A stretch of DNA of 64,000 bases, taken from positions 124,001 through 188,000 of the forward strand of contig JAFWMQ010000006.1 in assembly GCA_017510605.1 (NCBI GenBank), in the 5' to 3' direction. The first letter of the stretch is position 1, and each line of letters starts with the position of its first letter. Shown one piece after another: positions 51,802 to 61,712 of this stretch. The position numbers were made by a program, and so were the translations under genes. The stretch comes from Clostridiales bacterium. GTDB lineage: Bacteria; Bacillota; Clostridia; Saccharofermentanales; Saccharofermentanaceae. The notes under the pieces were generated by a model. It saw only the letters and a program-made list of their open reading frames with translations, was not told where the DNA came from and did not search any database.

Positions 51802-52956
51802 TTGCAGGCTGATTTCCACTACTATGCAACATACTGCGCTGCATTTCTTGCAGGCTACTCTCACGAAGAAGCGCTCGAAATATGTTACAGCGCGCAAATG
51901 GTTGATTGCTGCACAACGACTTTCTTAAAGTCGATATCCGCCACTGTCCACGCTGCTTCAAGCCAGTCGCAGGCCGAGCTCGTTGATATGAAATCAGACA
52001 TAACGTCACTTCAGGACATCACAAGGATATGGGCTTCATTCCATTTCCTGCCGAAGGATCTTTATGCCAAAACTCCGCTCGCAACCAAAAACTACAGGAA
52101 TAAATACAGGCTTATCTGCGGCCCTGACGGAGTTCTCGTAAAAGATACCGTTGAGCTTGCCAAAGACAAAAGCCTGCAGGCCGCAGGCATCGCTATGCAC
52201 GTTCTTGCAGATACATGGGCGCACTATAATTTTGCAGGAACTCCGTCTCTCGTAATCAATAATACCGACAACAACTTTTTTGAGATATTTGAAGACGGTT
52301 CTTCGCGCAAGATCTCATTTAAGCATAGTCCGGGAGCCGAAGACGATCTCGAAAATTCCGCTTTTAACAGCACCATTTTCAATATGATCGAGAACTCGGT
52401 ATTAAACCTTGGGCACGGCCATGCAGGACATCTTCCCGACTACAGTTTTATCAGATACAAGTACATGCCTGCATGGGATAACTACAGAGAATGCCTTAAG
52501 GATAATCCCTCCGATTACCGCAAAGCTTTCTGTCAGATGATCTATGCGATGAAATTTTTAAGAGGCCTTAATGATATTTTCGAGACCGGGAAATATGATG
52601 AGGAAGCGGTCAGTCCCTATGAAGAAAGAATCATGAATATCCTCACCGTTAGACGTCCTGACGCTTCATCGGACTGGAAAGCCTTCGGAGAGGAATTATC
52701 GGGAAAAGAAATCCCTGATTTTGATGTATCAGCTTATGTGGAAGAATACAAGAATGCCCCGGAAGAGTCCCGGGACAATACCGTTCTCGGAAGATTCATA
52801 GTGGCATCGCTCTCACAAAAGAGCATGGTCACCAGCAAGATCTACAGATCCAAAAACATGCTTGCAGGATTCTCGGTAAAATACAGCAGGTTCGGAATCA
52901 GCGGCATAAGGGAATACCGTAAGCTCGTTAAAGAAAGCAAGAGGCAGGAAGCATGA
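51802..52956 (+). CDS. DUF6765 family protein
   Basis: A 384-residue protein starting at TTG (51802), which has GGAGG nine bases upstream; upstream frame runs through the previous gene. The N-terminus ADFHYYATYCAAFLAGYSHEEA and the central GIAMHVLADTWAHYNFAGTP match DUF6765. Conserved histidines and aspartates (HYYATY, HVLADTWAH, HGHAGHLPDY) resemble the metal site of zinc-dependent phospholipase C-like proteins. No signal peptide, so it is cytoplasmic. Enzyme activity is inferred, not shown. Confidence 0.8.
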   Translation: MQADFHYYATYCAAFLAGYSHEEALEICYSAQMVDCCTTTFLKSISATVHAASSQSQAELVDMKSDITSLQDITRIWASFHFLPKDLYAKTPLATKNYRNKYRLICGPDGVLVKDTVELAKDKSLQAAGIAMHVLADTWAHYNFAGTPSLVINNTDNNFFEIFEDGSSRKISFKHSPGAEDDLENSAFNSTIFNMIENSVLNLGHGHAGHLPDYSFIRYKYMPAWDNYRECLKDNPSDYRKAFCQMIYAMKFLRGLNDIFETGKYDEEAVSPYEERIMNILTVRRPDASSDWKAFGEELSGKEIPDFDVSAYVEEYKNAPEESRDNTVLGRFIVASLSQKSMVTSKIYRSKNMLAGFSVKYSRFGISGIREYRKLVKESKRQEA

Positions 52957-53486
52957 GCAAGACCAGACGCGTATTTAAAGTGATCGGCGCGATATTTGCG
53001 ATCCTGGGTGCTTTGGCACTGATGATAGTGCCTGAGTACGGATTCGAACTGATCGCGGCTTTAGTCGGTTTATGGCTCATCTTCAAAGGAATTGGATACA
53101 TCATCTACTATCTGACACATGCAAATCATATGATCGGCGGAAAACGGATCCTGCTCATCGGACTGCTTTTATTCGATGCAGGCGTATTCGCATCTGCACT
53201 CGTTGACCAGGCTCAGGCGGTATTGGTCATATATGTTGTTGCCTGCCACCTCATCGCAGCAGTACTGAATATTGTCCGCACAGTAGGCAACAAACGCGAC
53301 GGCAATCCCGGCTGGAAGATCGATCTGGCACAGTTCATCGGAAACATCACGCTTGTCGCACTGTGCCTGATATTCATCAAGCACGTCGAGATACCTGTCT
53401 ACATTTACTGCGCAGGTGTCATTTATACTTCGGTACTCAACATAATATCGTCATTCAAGCGTACGGCGATCGTATATATTCAGTAA
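52953..53486 (+). CDS. HdeD/DUF308-like membrane protein
   Basis: A 177-residue protein with six hydrophobic helices and the DUF308-like spacing (FAILGALALMIVPEYGFELIAALVGLW). It overlaps the DUF6765 gene by four bases. It ends nine bases from a convergent lipoprotein gene. Function unknown; the family is linked with acid or envelope stress in other bacteria. Confidence 0.72.
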   Translation: MSKTRRVFKVIGAIFAILGALALMIVPEYGFELIAALVGLWLIFKGIGYIIYYLTHANHMIGGKRILLIGLLLFDAGVFASALVDQAQAVLVIYVVACHLIAAVLNIVRTVGNKRDGNPGWKIDLAQFIGNITLVALCLIFIKHVEIPVYIYCAGVIYTSVLNIISSFKRTAIVYIQ

Positions 53487-53495
53487 CTTATCAGA

Positions 53496-54404
53496 TTATC
53501 TGACCCATCCTGCTACATTATGGAGATCTTTGCCCTGGGCATCGTACATTCTGTAATACCATTCGCCGCCCGCATATGAGGCAATTCCGGAAACAAAAAA
53601 TATCGATCCGTCATTCATAAGCCCGATCATCATGTCATCATTAAGTCTTTCTTCGGAGAAAGTGTCTTCTACGGCTTTAGCATAGAATTCATCATCAGGG
53701 GATACCAGCTCATAATTCTCAACAACAAACATTCCTGAATTATTGAGGTAAGCCTGTGCGGCATCCATCGCCGTCTGTCTTATATTGCTGATACCGGCAG
53801 CCGATGCGATCTTATAATTCGGAACTTTCTTTCCCGTGGTTACATCAAAGTTCCAGACATGGAAAATGTCGTCATCCCATTCGCCGTTCTCAACGAAAAC
53901 TACCGTTAAGATTCCGTTTTGTGTCAGGAAGGCAGCATAATCAGTGCTGTAGTAATGCGTATTGCCGTATTCTGCTATATCAGCAGCATAACCTTCAAAG
54001 CATTGTTCTATTTCTTTTTGCATATCATCTACATCAGATGAATTTAAAAGGACCTTCGGAACATGATATTCGCTGTAGATCTCAAGATGCTTGTAATCTG
54101 AACGCACATCAATAACATAATCGGTTGCTCTGCCAAAACCTGCAACAGTTGTCGTGGTGGCTTCTGTGGTAGCTTCCGTAGTAGTCTCTGAGGTTTCAGT
54201 GGTTACCGTGGGTTCCGTTGTCTCATCGGTCTCTATCGTCGGCACATCGGTGACTTCCGGATCGCCAAATTCAGGCTTATAAGCCAGGGTTTCTTTTGAA
54301 TTACGGTCACGGTGTTTTGAGTCCTTACTATTATTTGCAGTGTCACAGGCTGCCAGTGAAAGAACCATTGCTGCCGCAAGAATTACAGATATCAGCTTTT
54401 TCAT
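53496..54404 (-). CDS. Lipoprotein with Thr-rich linker
   Basis: A 302-residue lipoprotein (lipobox LAAC). A Thr/Glu-rich linker (TTEPTVTTETSETTTEATTE, about 62-92) leads to a C-terminal domain of about 205 residues with no recognised family; the pattern (FLTQNGILTVVF and a late YRMYDAQGKDL) resembles DUF3298-like domains weakly. AAGGAAG precedes the start. Confidence 0.72.
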   Translation of the reverse strand: MKKLISVILAAAMVLSLAACDTANNSKDSKHRDRNSKETLAYKPEFGDPEVTDVPTIETDETTEPTVTTETSETTTEATTEATTTTVAGFGRATDYVIDVRSDYKHLEIYSEYHVPKVLLNSSDVDDMQKEIEQCFEGYAADIAEYGNTHYYSTDYAAFLTQNGILTVVFVENGEWDDDIFHVWNFDVTTGKKVPNYKIASAAGISNIRQTAMDAAQAYLNNSGMFVVENYELVSPDDEFYAKAVEDTFSEERLNDDMMIGLMNDGSIFFVSGIASYAGGEWYYRMYDAQGKDLHNVAGWVR

Positions 54405-54508
54405 AATCTCACACTTCCTTTTCCGGTTAAAAATGCTGCTGACTGATCAAATATGTTTACATTATAACTATTAAAAAATTACGAAAGTTATCTCGAAAAT
54501 GTAAACAA

Positions 54509-55621
54509 TTACCCTTCAGCCGGAATCAGGATCGCTTCGTATGAATAAACTTCCATGCGGGTAAATCTTCCGTCGATCTCCGTAACTTCGCAGATCAGCA
54601 GTCCGTGTTCATCGTATTCATAAGTATCCTTGGATTTAAAGCTGCTTTCTTTCCCGTCATTATCTACAGACCAGAATTCTTTTTCGAGCGAGACACGGTT
54701 GCCATTCTCATCGTAAACATATGAACTGGTATTCTTTGCGCTGGGTTTCCCATCCTTCCAGGCTTCGTAACTTGTCTGATCACCATGCTCATTATATGTA
54801 TAACGCCACATAAGATTTCCGTCGGCATCTGTGCAGGACAATACTCTGTCTTCGGCATCTGTGCGGGTACAGTAGCCCCATTTGTCCGTTGCCGTTTTGC
54901 CCGTAAGAACACCTTTCTCATACTCATAGTTTGTTATGGTCTCATTGTACTCTTCAGCGATCAGGATCCGGTTCTCATCGTAGAAATATTTAACGATCTG
55001 TATATCTCCCGACGAACTGGAATCATTGACCAGAACGACGTACTCATAATAAGGTGCCGCTTCATCGTTGTAGTCATACGTCCTATCTCCGTCACTGACC
55101 AGATGTCCGTTCTCATATTCATATTTGTAAACTGTCTTCCTGGATTCTTCGCCTTCATCGGAAAAACTGACCCTTGTATAGGAAACAAGCTGGGCATTAT
55201 CGTTGTATTCATAAGTTACTTCGTAATCCTGTATGTGATAACCGAAGACCTTTCCGTTCGTTTTATATTCTTTCCTGGCGAGCGTTCCGTCATCGTTGTA
55301 GACAAGGGAAGCACGTGTCGAATATTTTTCTTCAACGGATATCTCAGCAGTCTGACGGCCTTTCCCGTCGTACTCATATCTGAGATCAGAGCCGGTTCCT
55401 GAGTTATCCTTATAGACTTTCCTGGTCATGACATAACTTACTTCCATGCCGTCAGAAACCGGACCGTCCCAATCCGTTACTGTAATCGTTTTTCTCAGTT
55501 CCTCAGATACCTGATCATAAGTGTATTTCTTATTTACCGGAAGAAGAAAACATCCTGACAGTGATGCCAGACAGCCAGCTGCACAAAGGATGCTTACGGT
55601 CTTTCTAATCTTAAAACGCAT
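54509..55621 (-). CDS. Lipoprotein with YD (RHS-type) repeats
   Basis: A 370-residue lipoprotein (lipobox LSGC) with about ten degenerate YD repeats, e.g. RYEYDGKGRQTAEIS, VYNDDGTLARKEY, TYEYNDNAQLVSY, YTYNEHGDQTSYEAW and YVYDENGNRVSLE. YD repeats form beta-strand spirals that bind carbohydrate or encase toxins; at this length and without a toxin end it is more likely a surface-binding protein. GGGGAGGCGG precedes the ATG. Confidence 0.85.
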   Translation of the reverse strand: MRFKIRKTVSILCAAGCLASLSGCFLLPVNKKYTYDQVSEELRKTITVTDWDGPVSDGMEVSYVMTRKVYKDNSGTGSDLRYEYDGKGRQTAEISVEEKYSTRASLVYNDDGTLARKEYKTNGKVFGYHIQDYEVTYEYNDNAQLVSYTRVSFSDEGEESRKTVYKYEYENGHLVSDGDRTYDYNDEAAPYYEYVVLVNDSSSSGDIQIVKYFYDENRILIAEEYNETITNYEYEKGVLTGKTATDKWGYCTRTDAEDRVLSCTDADGNLMWRYTYNEHGDQTSYEAWKDGKPSAKNTSSYVYDENGNRVSLEKEFWSVDNDGKESSFKSKDTYEYDEHGLLICEVTEIDGRFTRMEVYSYEAILIPAEG

Positions 55622-55705
55622 TTTTCCGCCTCCCCATATAAACGGCGCACAAGTTCTAATGCTTTATGGTATTGTTCCAAACAACAGGTTCATTATACCA
55701 AAGGA

Positions 55706-56632
55706 TCAACCCCATTTTTTCATCGCTTCGACAGACAGCTCCACCACCTGCTCACTCGCTGCGCCTTCCATGGTGTGCGTCGCGCCTTCGATCCTGATCA
55801 GTTCGCATCTCGGGAAAGCCTTCATCGCATCATCAAAAGCATGCGGATCTTCCCCGAAGCTTCCCGCCGTTCCCGTGATAATAACCGCAGGGATATTGCA
55901 CTCCTTAAGAAGCGGATAAATATCAGTCGTGATGGTCGGATCATTTTCGAAAGACATAAGATCGGTAGCATAAAAACTCGGATCCACGAGTATGAGACCC
56001 TTGACCTTGTCCTGCCTCATTGCTCCTGCATACGACGTAACAAGTCCGCCCATACTATGCCCGTACAAATACAGGTTTGATGTGTCTACATATGGCAGGT
56101 ATGACATGGAATCCATGACTGCGAAAAGGTCTTTTACCTGTTCATAGATAAAGTCTCCGAGAAATTCAGGATCGTCATAAGACTCGGGGGGTTCTCCGTT
56201 CTGATACTGAAACTCCACGACGGCATATCCCTTCTCACTATAGCTGAGCGCCTTGTTCGAGTATCTTCCGAGCGGAGCATATAAACCGTTGGAGATAATG
56301 ATCGTTTTGAAAGGACCCTTGCCTTTCGGAAGGGTTATCTTTCCGTAGATCGGCTTGCCGTCACGGTAGAAGACCATCGACTTTGTTAAGCTCTCTGTCT
56401 TTTCGATATCCGGCATGGAATAAATATATGTTATCGGCGGAAACTCGGATCCCGGTGTCTCGATCTCAGTCGTTTCAACGGAAACTTCAGTCCAGACAGT
56501 AGTCTCTGAGGTTGTCTCTTCGGAAGTCTCGGGCTGTGCACTGCAAGAAGCCAGCATAACCGCCGCAAGGATCAGCACAGCCGCCCGCTTTACACTATTA
56601 ATCTCTTTTTTCAGTTCATGATTAGGATCCAT
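55706..56632 (-). CDS. Alpha/beta hydrolase lipoprotein
   Basis: A 308-residue secreted lipoprotein (lipobox LASC) with an alpha/beta hydrolase domain: nucleophile elbow YGHSMGGLVTS, a late Asp in VIITGTAGSFGEDPHAFDD, and His in IEGATHTMEG. It likely hydrolyses an ester outside the cell. No clear ribosome site precedes the chosen ATG. Confidence 0.82.
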   Translation of the reverse strand: MDPNHELKKEINSVKRAAVLILAAVMLASCSAQPETSEETTSETTVWTEVSVETTEIETPGSEFPPITYIYSMPDIEKTESLTKSMVFYRDGKPIYGKITLPKGKGPFKTIIISNGLYAPLGRYSNKALSYSEKGYAVVEFQYQNGEPPESYDDPEFLGDFIYEQVKDLFAVMDSMSYLPYVDTSNLYLYGHSMGGLVTSYAGAMRQDKVKGLILVDPSFYATDLMSFENDPTITTDIYPLLKECNIPAVIITGTAGSFGEDPHAFDDAMKAFPRCELIRIEGATHTMEGAASEQVVELSVEAMKKWG

Positions 56633-56706
56633 GACTGAATTATAGCATTACAGTCCTTCCGTGAACTTACCCCGGCTTACTCAGGTTTATCCCCGCTTAC
56701 CCCGGC

Positions 56707-57489
56707 TTACCCCAGAGCCACATCGAGCGCCATCATAAGGCTGAAGCCGATCGCGAAAGATATTACTCCGATATTGGAATGCTTTCCCTGGCTCATCTCG
56801 GGAATCAGCTCTTCCACGACCACATAAAGCATCGCGCCCGCTGCAAAGGACAAAAGATACGGCATTGCGGGAACCACAAGACCTGCAATAAGAACTGTCA
56901 GCCCTCCGAACACCGGTTCAACCGCACCTGAGAGAACACCGAGCACAAACGACTTCGGTTTGTTCTTTCCTTCCGAGAACAGAGGCATCGATATGATCGC
57001 GCCCTCAGGGAAATTCTGTATCGCAATTCCAAGCGCGAGGGCCATCGCGGCACCCGCGGTAATATTTCCGGAACCGTTCATCAGTCCGGCATAGACAACA
57101 CCTACGGCCATTCCCTCAGGAATGTTGTGCAGCGTCACTGCAAGTACGAGCATGGCGGTACGCGTCAGTTTGCTCTTGGGACCTTCCACCTGGTCAATGC
57201 TCACATGAAGATGAGGAATAATGTGATCTAAAAGCAGCAGGAAAAGTATTCCGAACCAGAAACCTGCAAACGCGGGAAGGAACGCGAATCTTCCCTTGTC
57301 AGAAGACTGCTCAATTGCAGGAACGATCAGGCTCCAGATCGACGCCGCGACCATTACGCCCGCCGCAAATCCGGTCAGCGCACGCTTGATCCCGTCCTTC
57401 AGATCATTCTTCAGGAAGAATACGCAAGCGGAACCTGCGGCAGTTCCGATGAATGGGATCATGAGACCTAAAATGACCGTCTTTACCAT
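56707..57489 (-). CDS. ZIP-family metal transporter
   Basis: A 260-residue transporter with eight helices. The metal-binding helices read HNIPEGMAVGVVYAG and QNFPEGAIISMP, and a His-containing loop (LDHIIPHLHVSIDQVEG) lies between helices 3 and 4. It imports zinc or another divalent metal. A DtxR-like inverted repeat lies 37 bases upstream, which suggests metal-dependent control. Confidence 0.92.
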   Translation of the reverse strand: MVKTVILGLMIPFIGTAAGSACVFFLKNDLKDGIKRALTGFAAGVMVAASIWSLIVPAIEQSSDKGRFAFLPAFAGFWFGILFLLLLDHIIPHLHVSIDQVEGPKSKLTRTAMLVLAVTLHNIPEGMAVGVVYAGLMNGSGNITAGAAMALALGIAIQNFPEGAIISMPLFSEGKNKPKSFVLGVLSGAVEPVFGGLTVLIAGLVVPAMPYLLSFAAGAMLYVVVEELIPEMSQGKHSNIGVISFAIGFSLMMALDVALG

Positions 57490-57525
57490 TGTATTCTCCT
57501 TTGTTTTCCGCTGTTTAATCTTTTG

Positions 57526-57541
57526 GTTAGTTTAGACTAAC
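57526..57541 (-). promoter_or_regulatory. DtxR/MntR-like operator
   Basis: GTTAGTTTAGACTAAC has 6-bp perfect arms around four bases and resembles DtxR-family boxes (TTAGG..CCTAA type). It lies in the promoter position of the ZIP transporter gene. The assignment to a specific metalloregulator is inference. Confidence 0.55.
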
Positions 57542-57730
57542 TCTATCATTTCGGAAGGGTGATGTCAAATTGAGATGCAAAAATCAGACCCGATTTGACG
57601 ACATTTTGGGTCTGTTTTCAGCACTGGAGATTATTCACAAACCTTGTTTCACAAATCTCATACGTTCAGCTGCCAAATAAAAAATCGGAACAGCTATTTT
57701 TCCGAACACTCAATCCACTCGCAACTACAA

Positions 57731-57773
57731 GGGCTGTCCCGCCGTGCATTACGCACATTTGGAGACAGCCCCT
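57731..57773 (-). terminator. Terminator downstream of htrA
   Basis: On the minus strand GGGGCTGTCTC pairs with GGGACAGCCC with an inner GTGC..GCAC hairpin, followed by TTGTAG. The U-tract is weak. Stem sequence matches the other terminators of the window. The rest of the 57490-57812 gap shows no convincing gene. Confidence 0.55.
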
Positions 57774-57812
57774 TAGCGCTATATTTTCAGAATAAACGTT
57801 ATTTAATACCTG

Positions 57813-59162
57813 TCAGTTTCCCGGCTTTGAATTGTTACCGCCAGGGAACTCACCGGGGTTCGGGAAATCACCTTTGCTCCCGTTCTTCTCATCCGGCAGA
57901 GCGTCCTTCTGACGGACCCCGAGCTTGACCTTTATCTCAATAATCCCGCCATCACGGTATATGGTAAGGGTATAATTGTCATTTTCTTTTCCCAGCGAAA
58001 GAATCGAGCCGAGCTCCGAATAATCGCTGATCTCCGTTCCGTTTACGGCTGTGATCACGTCGCCGGTCATTATACCTGCCTTCTCGGCCGGGCTGTCTTC
58101 ATCGACTTTGCAAACCACTACGCCCTTAATATCAGAATCAGAGTCAACAGGAAAACTGTTACCGGAACCCCACATATTTGCGTTCCGGTTATAACTCTGC
58201 ACGTTGCTGACACTGATACCTATATAAGTCTTCTCGATATAACCTTTTTCAATAATTGATGTGATAATGTTGCTCACGTTGTTGATCGGGATTGCAAAGC
58301 CGATGTTCTCGATAGCGGCAGTCATGGAAGTACCGGAAGAAGAATATTTCGCATTGGTTATGCCGATAACTTCGCCATAAGAATTGAAGAGCGCGCCGCC
58401 GGAGTTGCCGGAGTTGATCGCACAGTCGGTCTGAATAAGGTTCATCGGAACGTTGCTGATAGAGATCCTGCGGTTAAGAGCGCTGACAGAACCCGATGTA
58501 AGCGAGAACGCAAGCTGTCCGAGCGGGTTGCCGATAGCCACCACGCTGTCGCCGACATTCAGCCGGTCGGAGTCACCGAGAATGACAGGTGTCAGGTTCT
58601 CAGCATCGACCTTAAGGACCGCAATGTCGCTGCTCTCGTCATATCCTATAAGTTCCGCATCGTAGGATTCATTATCGTATGTAGTGATCTGTATCGCATT
58701 CGCGCCTTCGACGACGTGATAATTCGTCACGATGTAGCCGTCATCAGTGAGGATAAATCCGGACCCCGCAGCGGAAGCCTGCATCTGGTAGCCGTAATAA
58801 TTCGCCGTGATCGAAGTGGTAATGCCGACCGTGGAATTAACGTTATTGGCATAGATCTCAGATGCGGTCAGTTCATTGCTTGTGTCGACCGAGGTGAGTT
58901 TGACCGAGACATCGTCGCGGCTTCCTACACGGATCGTGGAATCTGTTTTTGTGCTTTCAGTTTTTGTCTCATCTTTCCCGTTTAATCTGTCTAGTGCGAA
59001 AACACCGCCCGCGCCTGCCGCTCCTCCGACAAGAGAGCAGCAAAGCGCGAGGGCTGCGATCTTTGCTGCCGTTCCTCTTGTCTTTTTGGGGGTGATCTTT
59101 AATGAGGAAATGTCTTGTTGTTCTGTAAATATGTTGTCCGTTTTCTCAGTGTTGTTTTCCAT
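57813..59162 (-). CDS. HtrA/DegP-like S1C serine protease with PDZ domain
   Basis: A 449-residue membrane-anchored protease. The ATG at 59162 has an AAGG site upstream; frame continues upstream without one. A cytoplasmic tail and one helix (about 45-68) lead to the trypsin-like domain with His in TNYHVVEGA, Asp in SSDIAVLKVD and Ser in NSGNSGGALFN, then one PDZ domain and a Gly/Pro/Asn tail. It degrades misfolded extracytoplasmic proteins. It is divergent from a two-component system, a common arrangement for HtrA under envelope-stress control. Confidence 0.93.
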   Translation of the reverse strand: MENNTEKTDNIFTEQQDISSLKITPKKTRGTAAKIAALALCCSLVGGAAGAGGVFALDRLNGKDETKTESTKTDSTIRVGSRDDVSVKLTSVDTSNELTASEIYANNVNSTVGITTSITANYYGYQMQASAAGSGFILTDDGYIVTNYHVVEGANAIQITTYDNESYDAELIGYDESSDIAVLKVDAENLTPVILGDSDRLNVGDSVVAIGNPLGQLAFSLTSGSVSALNRRISISNVPMNLIQTDCAINSGNSGGALFNSYGEVIGITNAKYSSSGTSMTAAIENIGFAIPINNVSNIITSIIEKGYIEKTYIGISVSNVQSYNRNANMWGSGNSFPVDSDSDIKGVVVCKVDEDSPAEKAGIMTGDVITAVNGTEISDYSELGSILSLGKENDNYTLTIYRDGGIIEIKVKLGVRQKDALPDEKNGSKGDFPNPGEFPGGNNSKPGN

Positions 59163-59386
59163 TTGAACCGCCTTCCTTTTTCCCATTGGATATGAGCCAA
59201 TTATTTGACCGGTACTTGAACTTAACCTGAAACAAACTGTGGCAAATCTCAAAGAACGGAAAAGCCTTGCGGTATTGCTTTTCGGACAGGCAAGAATAAT
59301 AGGATTTGCTATATAATTAAACAGAAAAGCATTTCAACTAGGTTTCAGGAGCGCCAATTAAGATTTCTTCAAAAAGGAGAAGATCA

Positions 59387-60061
59387 ATGAAGATACTGAT
59401 TGCGGAAGACGAGATCTCAACAGCTAAAGCACTCAAAGTGATCTTGGAAAAATCCAAGTTCTCTGTTGATATCGTTCACAACGGAACCGATGCATGGAGC
59501 TACATACAATCAGGACCTTACGAAGTAATAGTTCTGGACATCATGATGCCCGGAATGAGCGGTCTGGAGGTTCTTTCCAAGATGCGTGCCGAAGGTATCA
59601 AAACGCCCGTTCTTATGCTCACCGCAAAAGCTGAGATCGAAGACCGTGTTGCCGGCCTCGATGCAGGCGCGGACGATTATCTGCCGAAGCCCTTTGCAAC
59701 TCCGGAGCTCATTGCCAGAGTTAAAGCACTCGGCCGCCGGAGCGAAGTCTATTCCGATTCCGTTAAATCGATCGGAAATCTGGTCCTGGACACCAACAAA
59801 TTCGAGATGAGTGTCGGCGGTAAATCCGTCAGCCTCACCAACAAAGAATTCCAGCTGATGGAGCTCTTTATCCTGCATCCGGGCTTCGTGTTCTCGACTG
59901 AGCACCTTATGGAAAAGATCTGGGGTCTGGACTCGGAATCCTACATCGACGTCGTGTGGACCCACATCGGTTTTGTCAGAAAGAAGCTGAAATCACTTAA
60001 TGCCAATGTCGAGATAAAAACAATCAGAGGCGCCGGCTATTCGCTGGAGGCCATCGAATGA
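59387..60061 (+). CDS. OmpR-family response regulator
   Basis: A 224-residue regulator. Receiver domain: acidic pair EDE, phosphoacceptor Asp in VIVLDIMMPGMSG (about residue 51), Lys in LPKPFATPE. A winged-helix DNA-binding domain follows (VSLTNKEFQLMELFILHPG, VDVVWTHIGFVRKKL). It overlaps the kinase gene by four bases. AAAAGGAGAAG precedes the start. Confidence 0.95.
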   Translation: MKILIAEDEISTAKALKVILEKSKFSVDIVHNGTDAWSYIQSGPYEVIVLDIMMPGMSGLEVLSKMRAEGIKTPVLMLTAKAEIEDRVAGLDAGADDYLPKPFATPELIARVKALGRRSEVYSDSVKSIGNLVLDTNKFEMSVGGKSVSLTNKEFQLMELFILHPGFVFSTEHLMEKIWGLDSESYIDVVWTHIGFVRKKLKSLNANVEIKTIRGAGYSLEAIE

Positions 60062-61317
60062 TCAAGAAGCTCCGCTGGCGTTTCATATCCGCAGCAATGC
60101 TCGCTTTCTTCCTCGTGATCGCGCTGATCGCGGGCCTTGTAAATATTTTTAACTACTGCGTTGAGACCCAACGTTTAGACCGGACCATTGATTCGATCGT
60201 CACCTACGATGCTTACAGGCCACAATTTGCGGGACCTGACATGCGCGGCCCCGGTCCCGGCATGAACGGTGATAACCCTCCGATGGAACCTTTCCTCGCA
60301 CTGCCGGATCTCGAAGCCAACTACATGACACGTTTCTTCATCGTTGCTGTCAGCGATGATAACTCGGTGCTTTTCGCATCAATGGATTTCGTCGCGTCAG
60401 TCGATGAATCTGAAGCGGTCGATTACACCCTCTCTGCTCTTGCGAAAAACTCTGACCGCGGATATATCGGCGGTTACCGTTACGCAAGGATCGATTCTGA
60501 TGACGCGACCGTCGTAGTCTTCCTTAATTGTGAGAACGAGATAAGGTCAATGAATTCCATACTCTGCATGACGCTTGTCATTTCAGCAGCTGCATTGCTC
60601 CTGGTCTTCATCCTCGTCATGCTCTTATCCAAAAAAGCAATCCAGCCGATTGCCCAGAACATCGAGATCCAGAAGCGTTTCATCACCGATGCAAGCCACG
60701 AGCTCAAGACACCTCTTACCTCCATTTCGACCAGCATCGATGTCATCGAAATGGATCACGGAAAAGACGAATGGACAGACAATGTCCGCTCCCAGGTCAG
60801 CCGCATGTCCGGCCTTGTCAGCGAACTTGTCGCACTTTCCAAACTCGACGAGATCAAGCCCGTTCCCGACAAGGAACAGTTCGACTTAAGCGGTGCCGTC
60901 TGGGAGACCCTCGAAGTCTTTATTCCCCAGGCCAAAGCACGCGGCAAGGAGATAAAGACAGACGTACAGGAAAACGTATCCATCATCGGCGAGAAAGTAT
61001 CCATCCAGCAAATGCTGTCAGTTCTGATCGATAATGCGATCAAATATTCGGATGATGGCGGGAAGATCTCATTTTCGATGCACAAGAACAAGAACAGAAC
61101 TCACATCGAAGTCTATAATACCTGCAATTACGAGAAAGCACCTGACGTAAACCGTCTTTTCGACCGCTTCTACCGCCCTGATGAATCCCGCAACACAACC
61201 ACAGGCGGCAACGGAATAGGTCTCGCCGTCGCAAAAGCCGTCGCAGAAGCTCACGGCGGCAAGATCCTTGCGATCTGTCCCGACGGCAAATCCATGAAGA
61301 TAACGGTAGATCTGTAA
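60058..61317 (+). CDS. Membrane sensor histidine kinase
   Basis: A 419-residue kinase with helices at about 10-30 and 170-192 and an extracytoplasmic domain of about 140 residues that begins with a Gly/Pro/Met loop (MRGPGPGMNGD). H-box DASHELKTPLTSIS, N-box LIDNAIKYSDDGG, and FDRFYRPDESRN followed by GGNGIGLAVAKAV are intact. It partners the upstream response regulator; the nearby divergent htrA is a likely target. Confidence 0.94.
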   Translation: MIKKLRWRFISAAMLAFFLVIALIAGLVNIFNYCVETQRLDRTIDSIVTYDAYRPQFAGPDMRGPGPGMNGDNPPMEPFLALPDLEANYMTRFFIVAVSDDNSVLFASMDFVASVDESEAVDYTLSALAKNSDRGYIGGYRYARIDSDDATVVVFLNCENEIRSMNSILCMTLVISAAALLLVFILVMLLSKKAIQPIAQNIEIQKRFITDASHELKTPLTSISTSIDVIEMDHGKDEWTDNVRSQVSRMSGLVSELVALSKLDEIKPVPDKEQFDLSGAVWETLEVFIPQAKARGKEIKTDVQENVSIIGEKVSIQQMLSVLIDNAIKYSDDGGKISFSMHKNKNRTHIEVYNTCNYEKAPDVNRLFDRFYRPDESRNTTTGGNGIGLAVAKAVAEAHGGKILAICPDGKSMKITVDL

Positions 61318-61384
61318 TTATTTATTCTGGTCCCGGCCTCTATGACTAATTTTGTGAGTATTTGCCACCCTTGCTTGGATTAAT

Positions 61385-61486
61385 CCGACTTTTTTCCGAC
61401 TAATATGCTTTGTAAAGTCGGACAAATAGTCGGAAATCCGGAAATCCGACTTTTCTGCCGAGTTTTTCAACACGAAAAGTCGGAAA
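61385..61486. repeat. Dispersed palindrome, copies 2 and 3 in tandem
   Basis: Copies at 61385-61421 and 61446-61483 both start CCGACTTTT and end AAAGTCGG. The second matches the copy at 46286-46323 in reverse orientation at 33 of 38 positions. Confidence 0.75.
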
Positions 61487-61712
61487 GATAGCGAACTGCA
61501 AATGCTGCCGGTAGTAAGATTGCAATTGCACAAAATAGTCGTTTTCGCAATGCAATGACTTTTTTGAGAGTATTCAACAGTGTTTTAGTCACAAAAACTG
61601 TATTTCTGTTTTTCGCACCGGCGGAATTCTTCATATTTCTTACTTCACCTTCATTTCAGGTAACCCTCCTACAATGGCGCTATCAAGTTAAGGAGGGCTC
61701 TTAAGGATAACT

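Noticed and set aside
54785..55402. Open frame of 205 codons on the plus strand
   Set aside because: Antisense to the YD-repeat lipoprotein; its apparent order comes from the repeats on the other strand.
57595..57928. Small proteins between zip and htrA
   Set aside because: The frames run through the terminator hairpin and into htrA antisense, with no ribosome site; better seen as noncoding.
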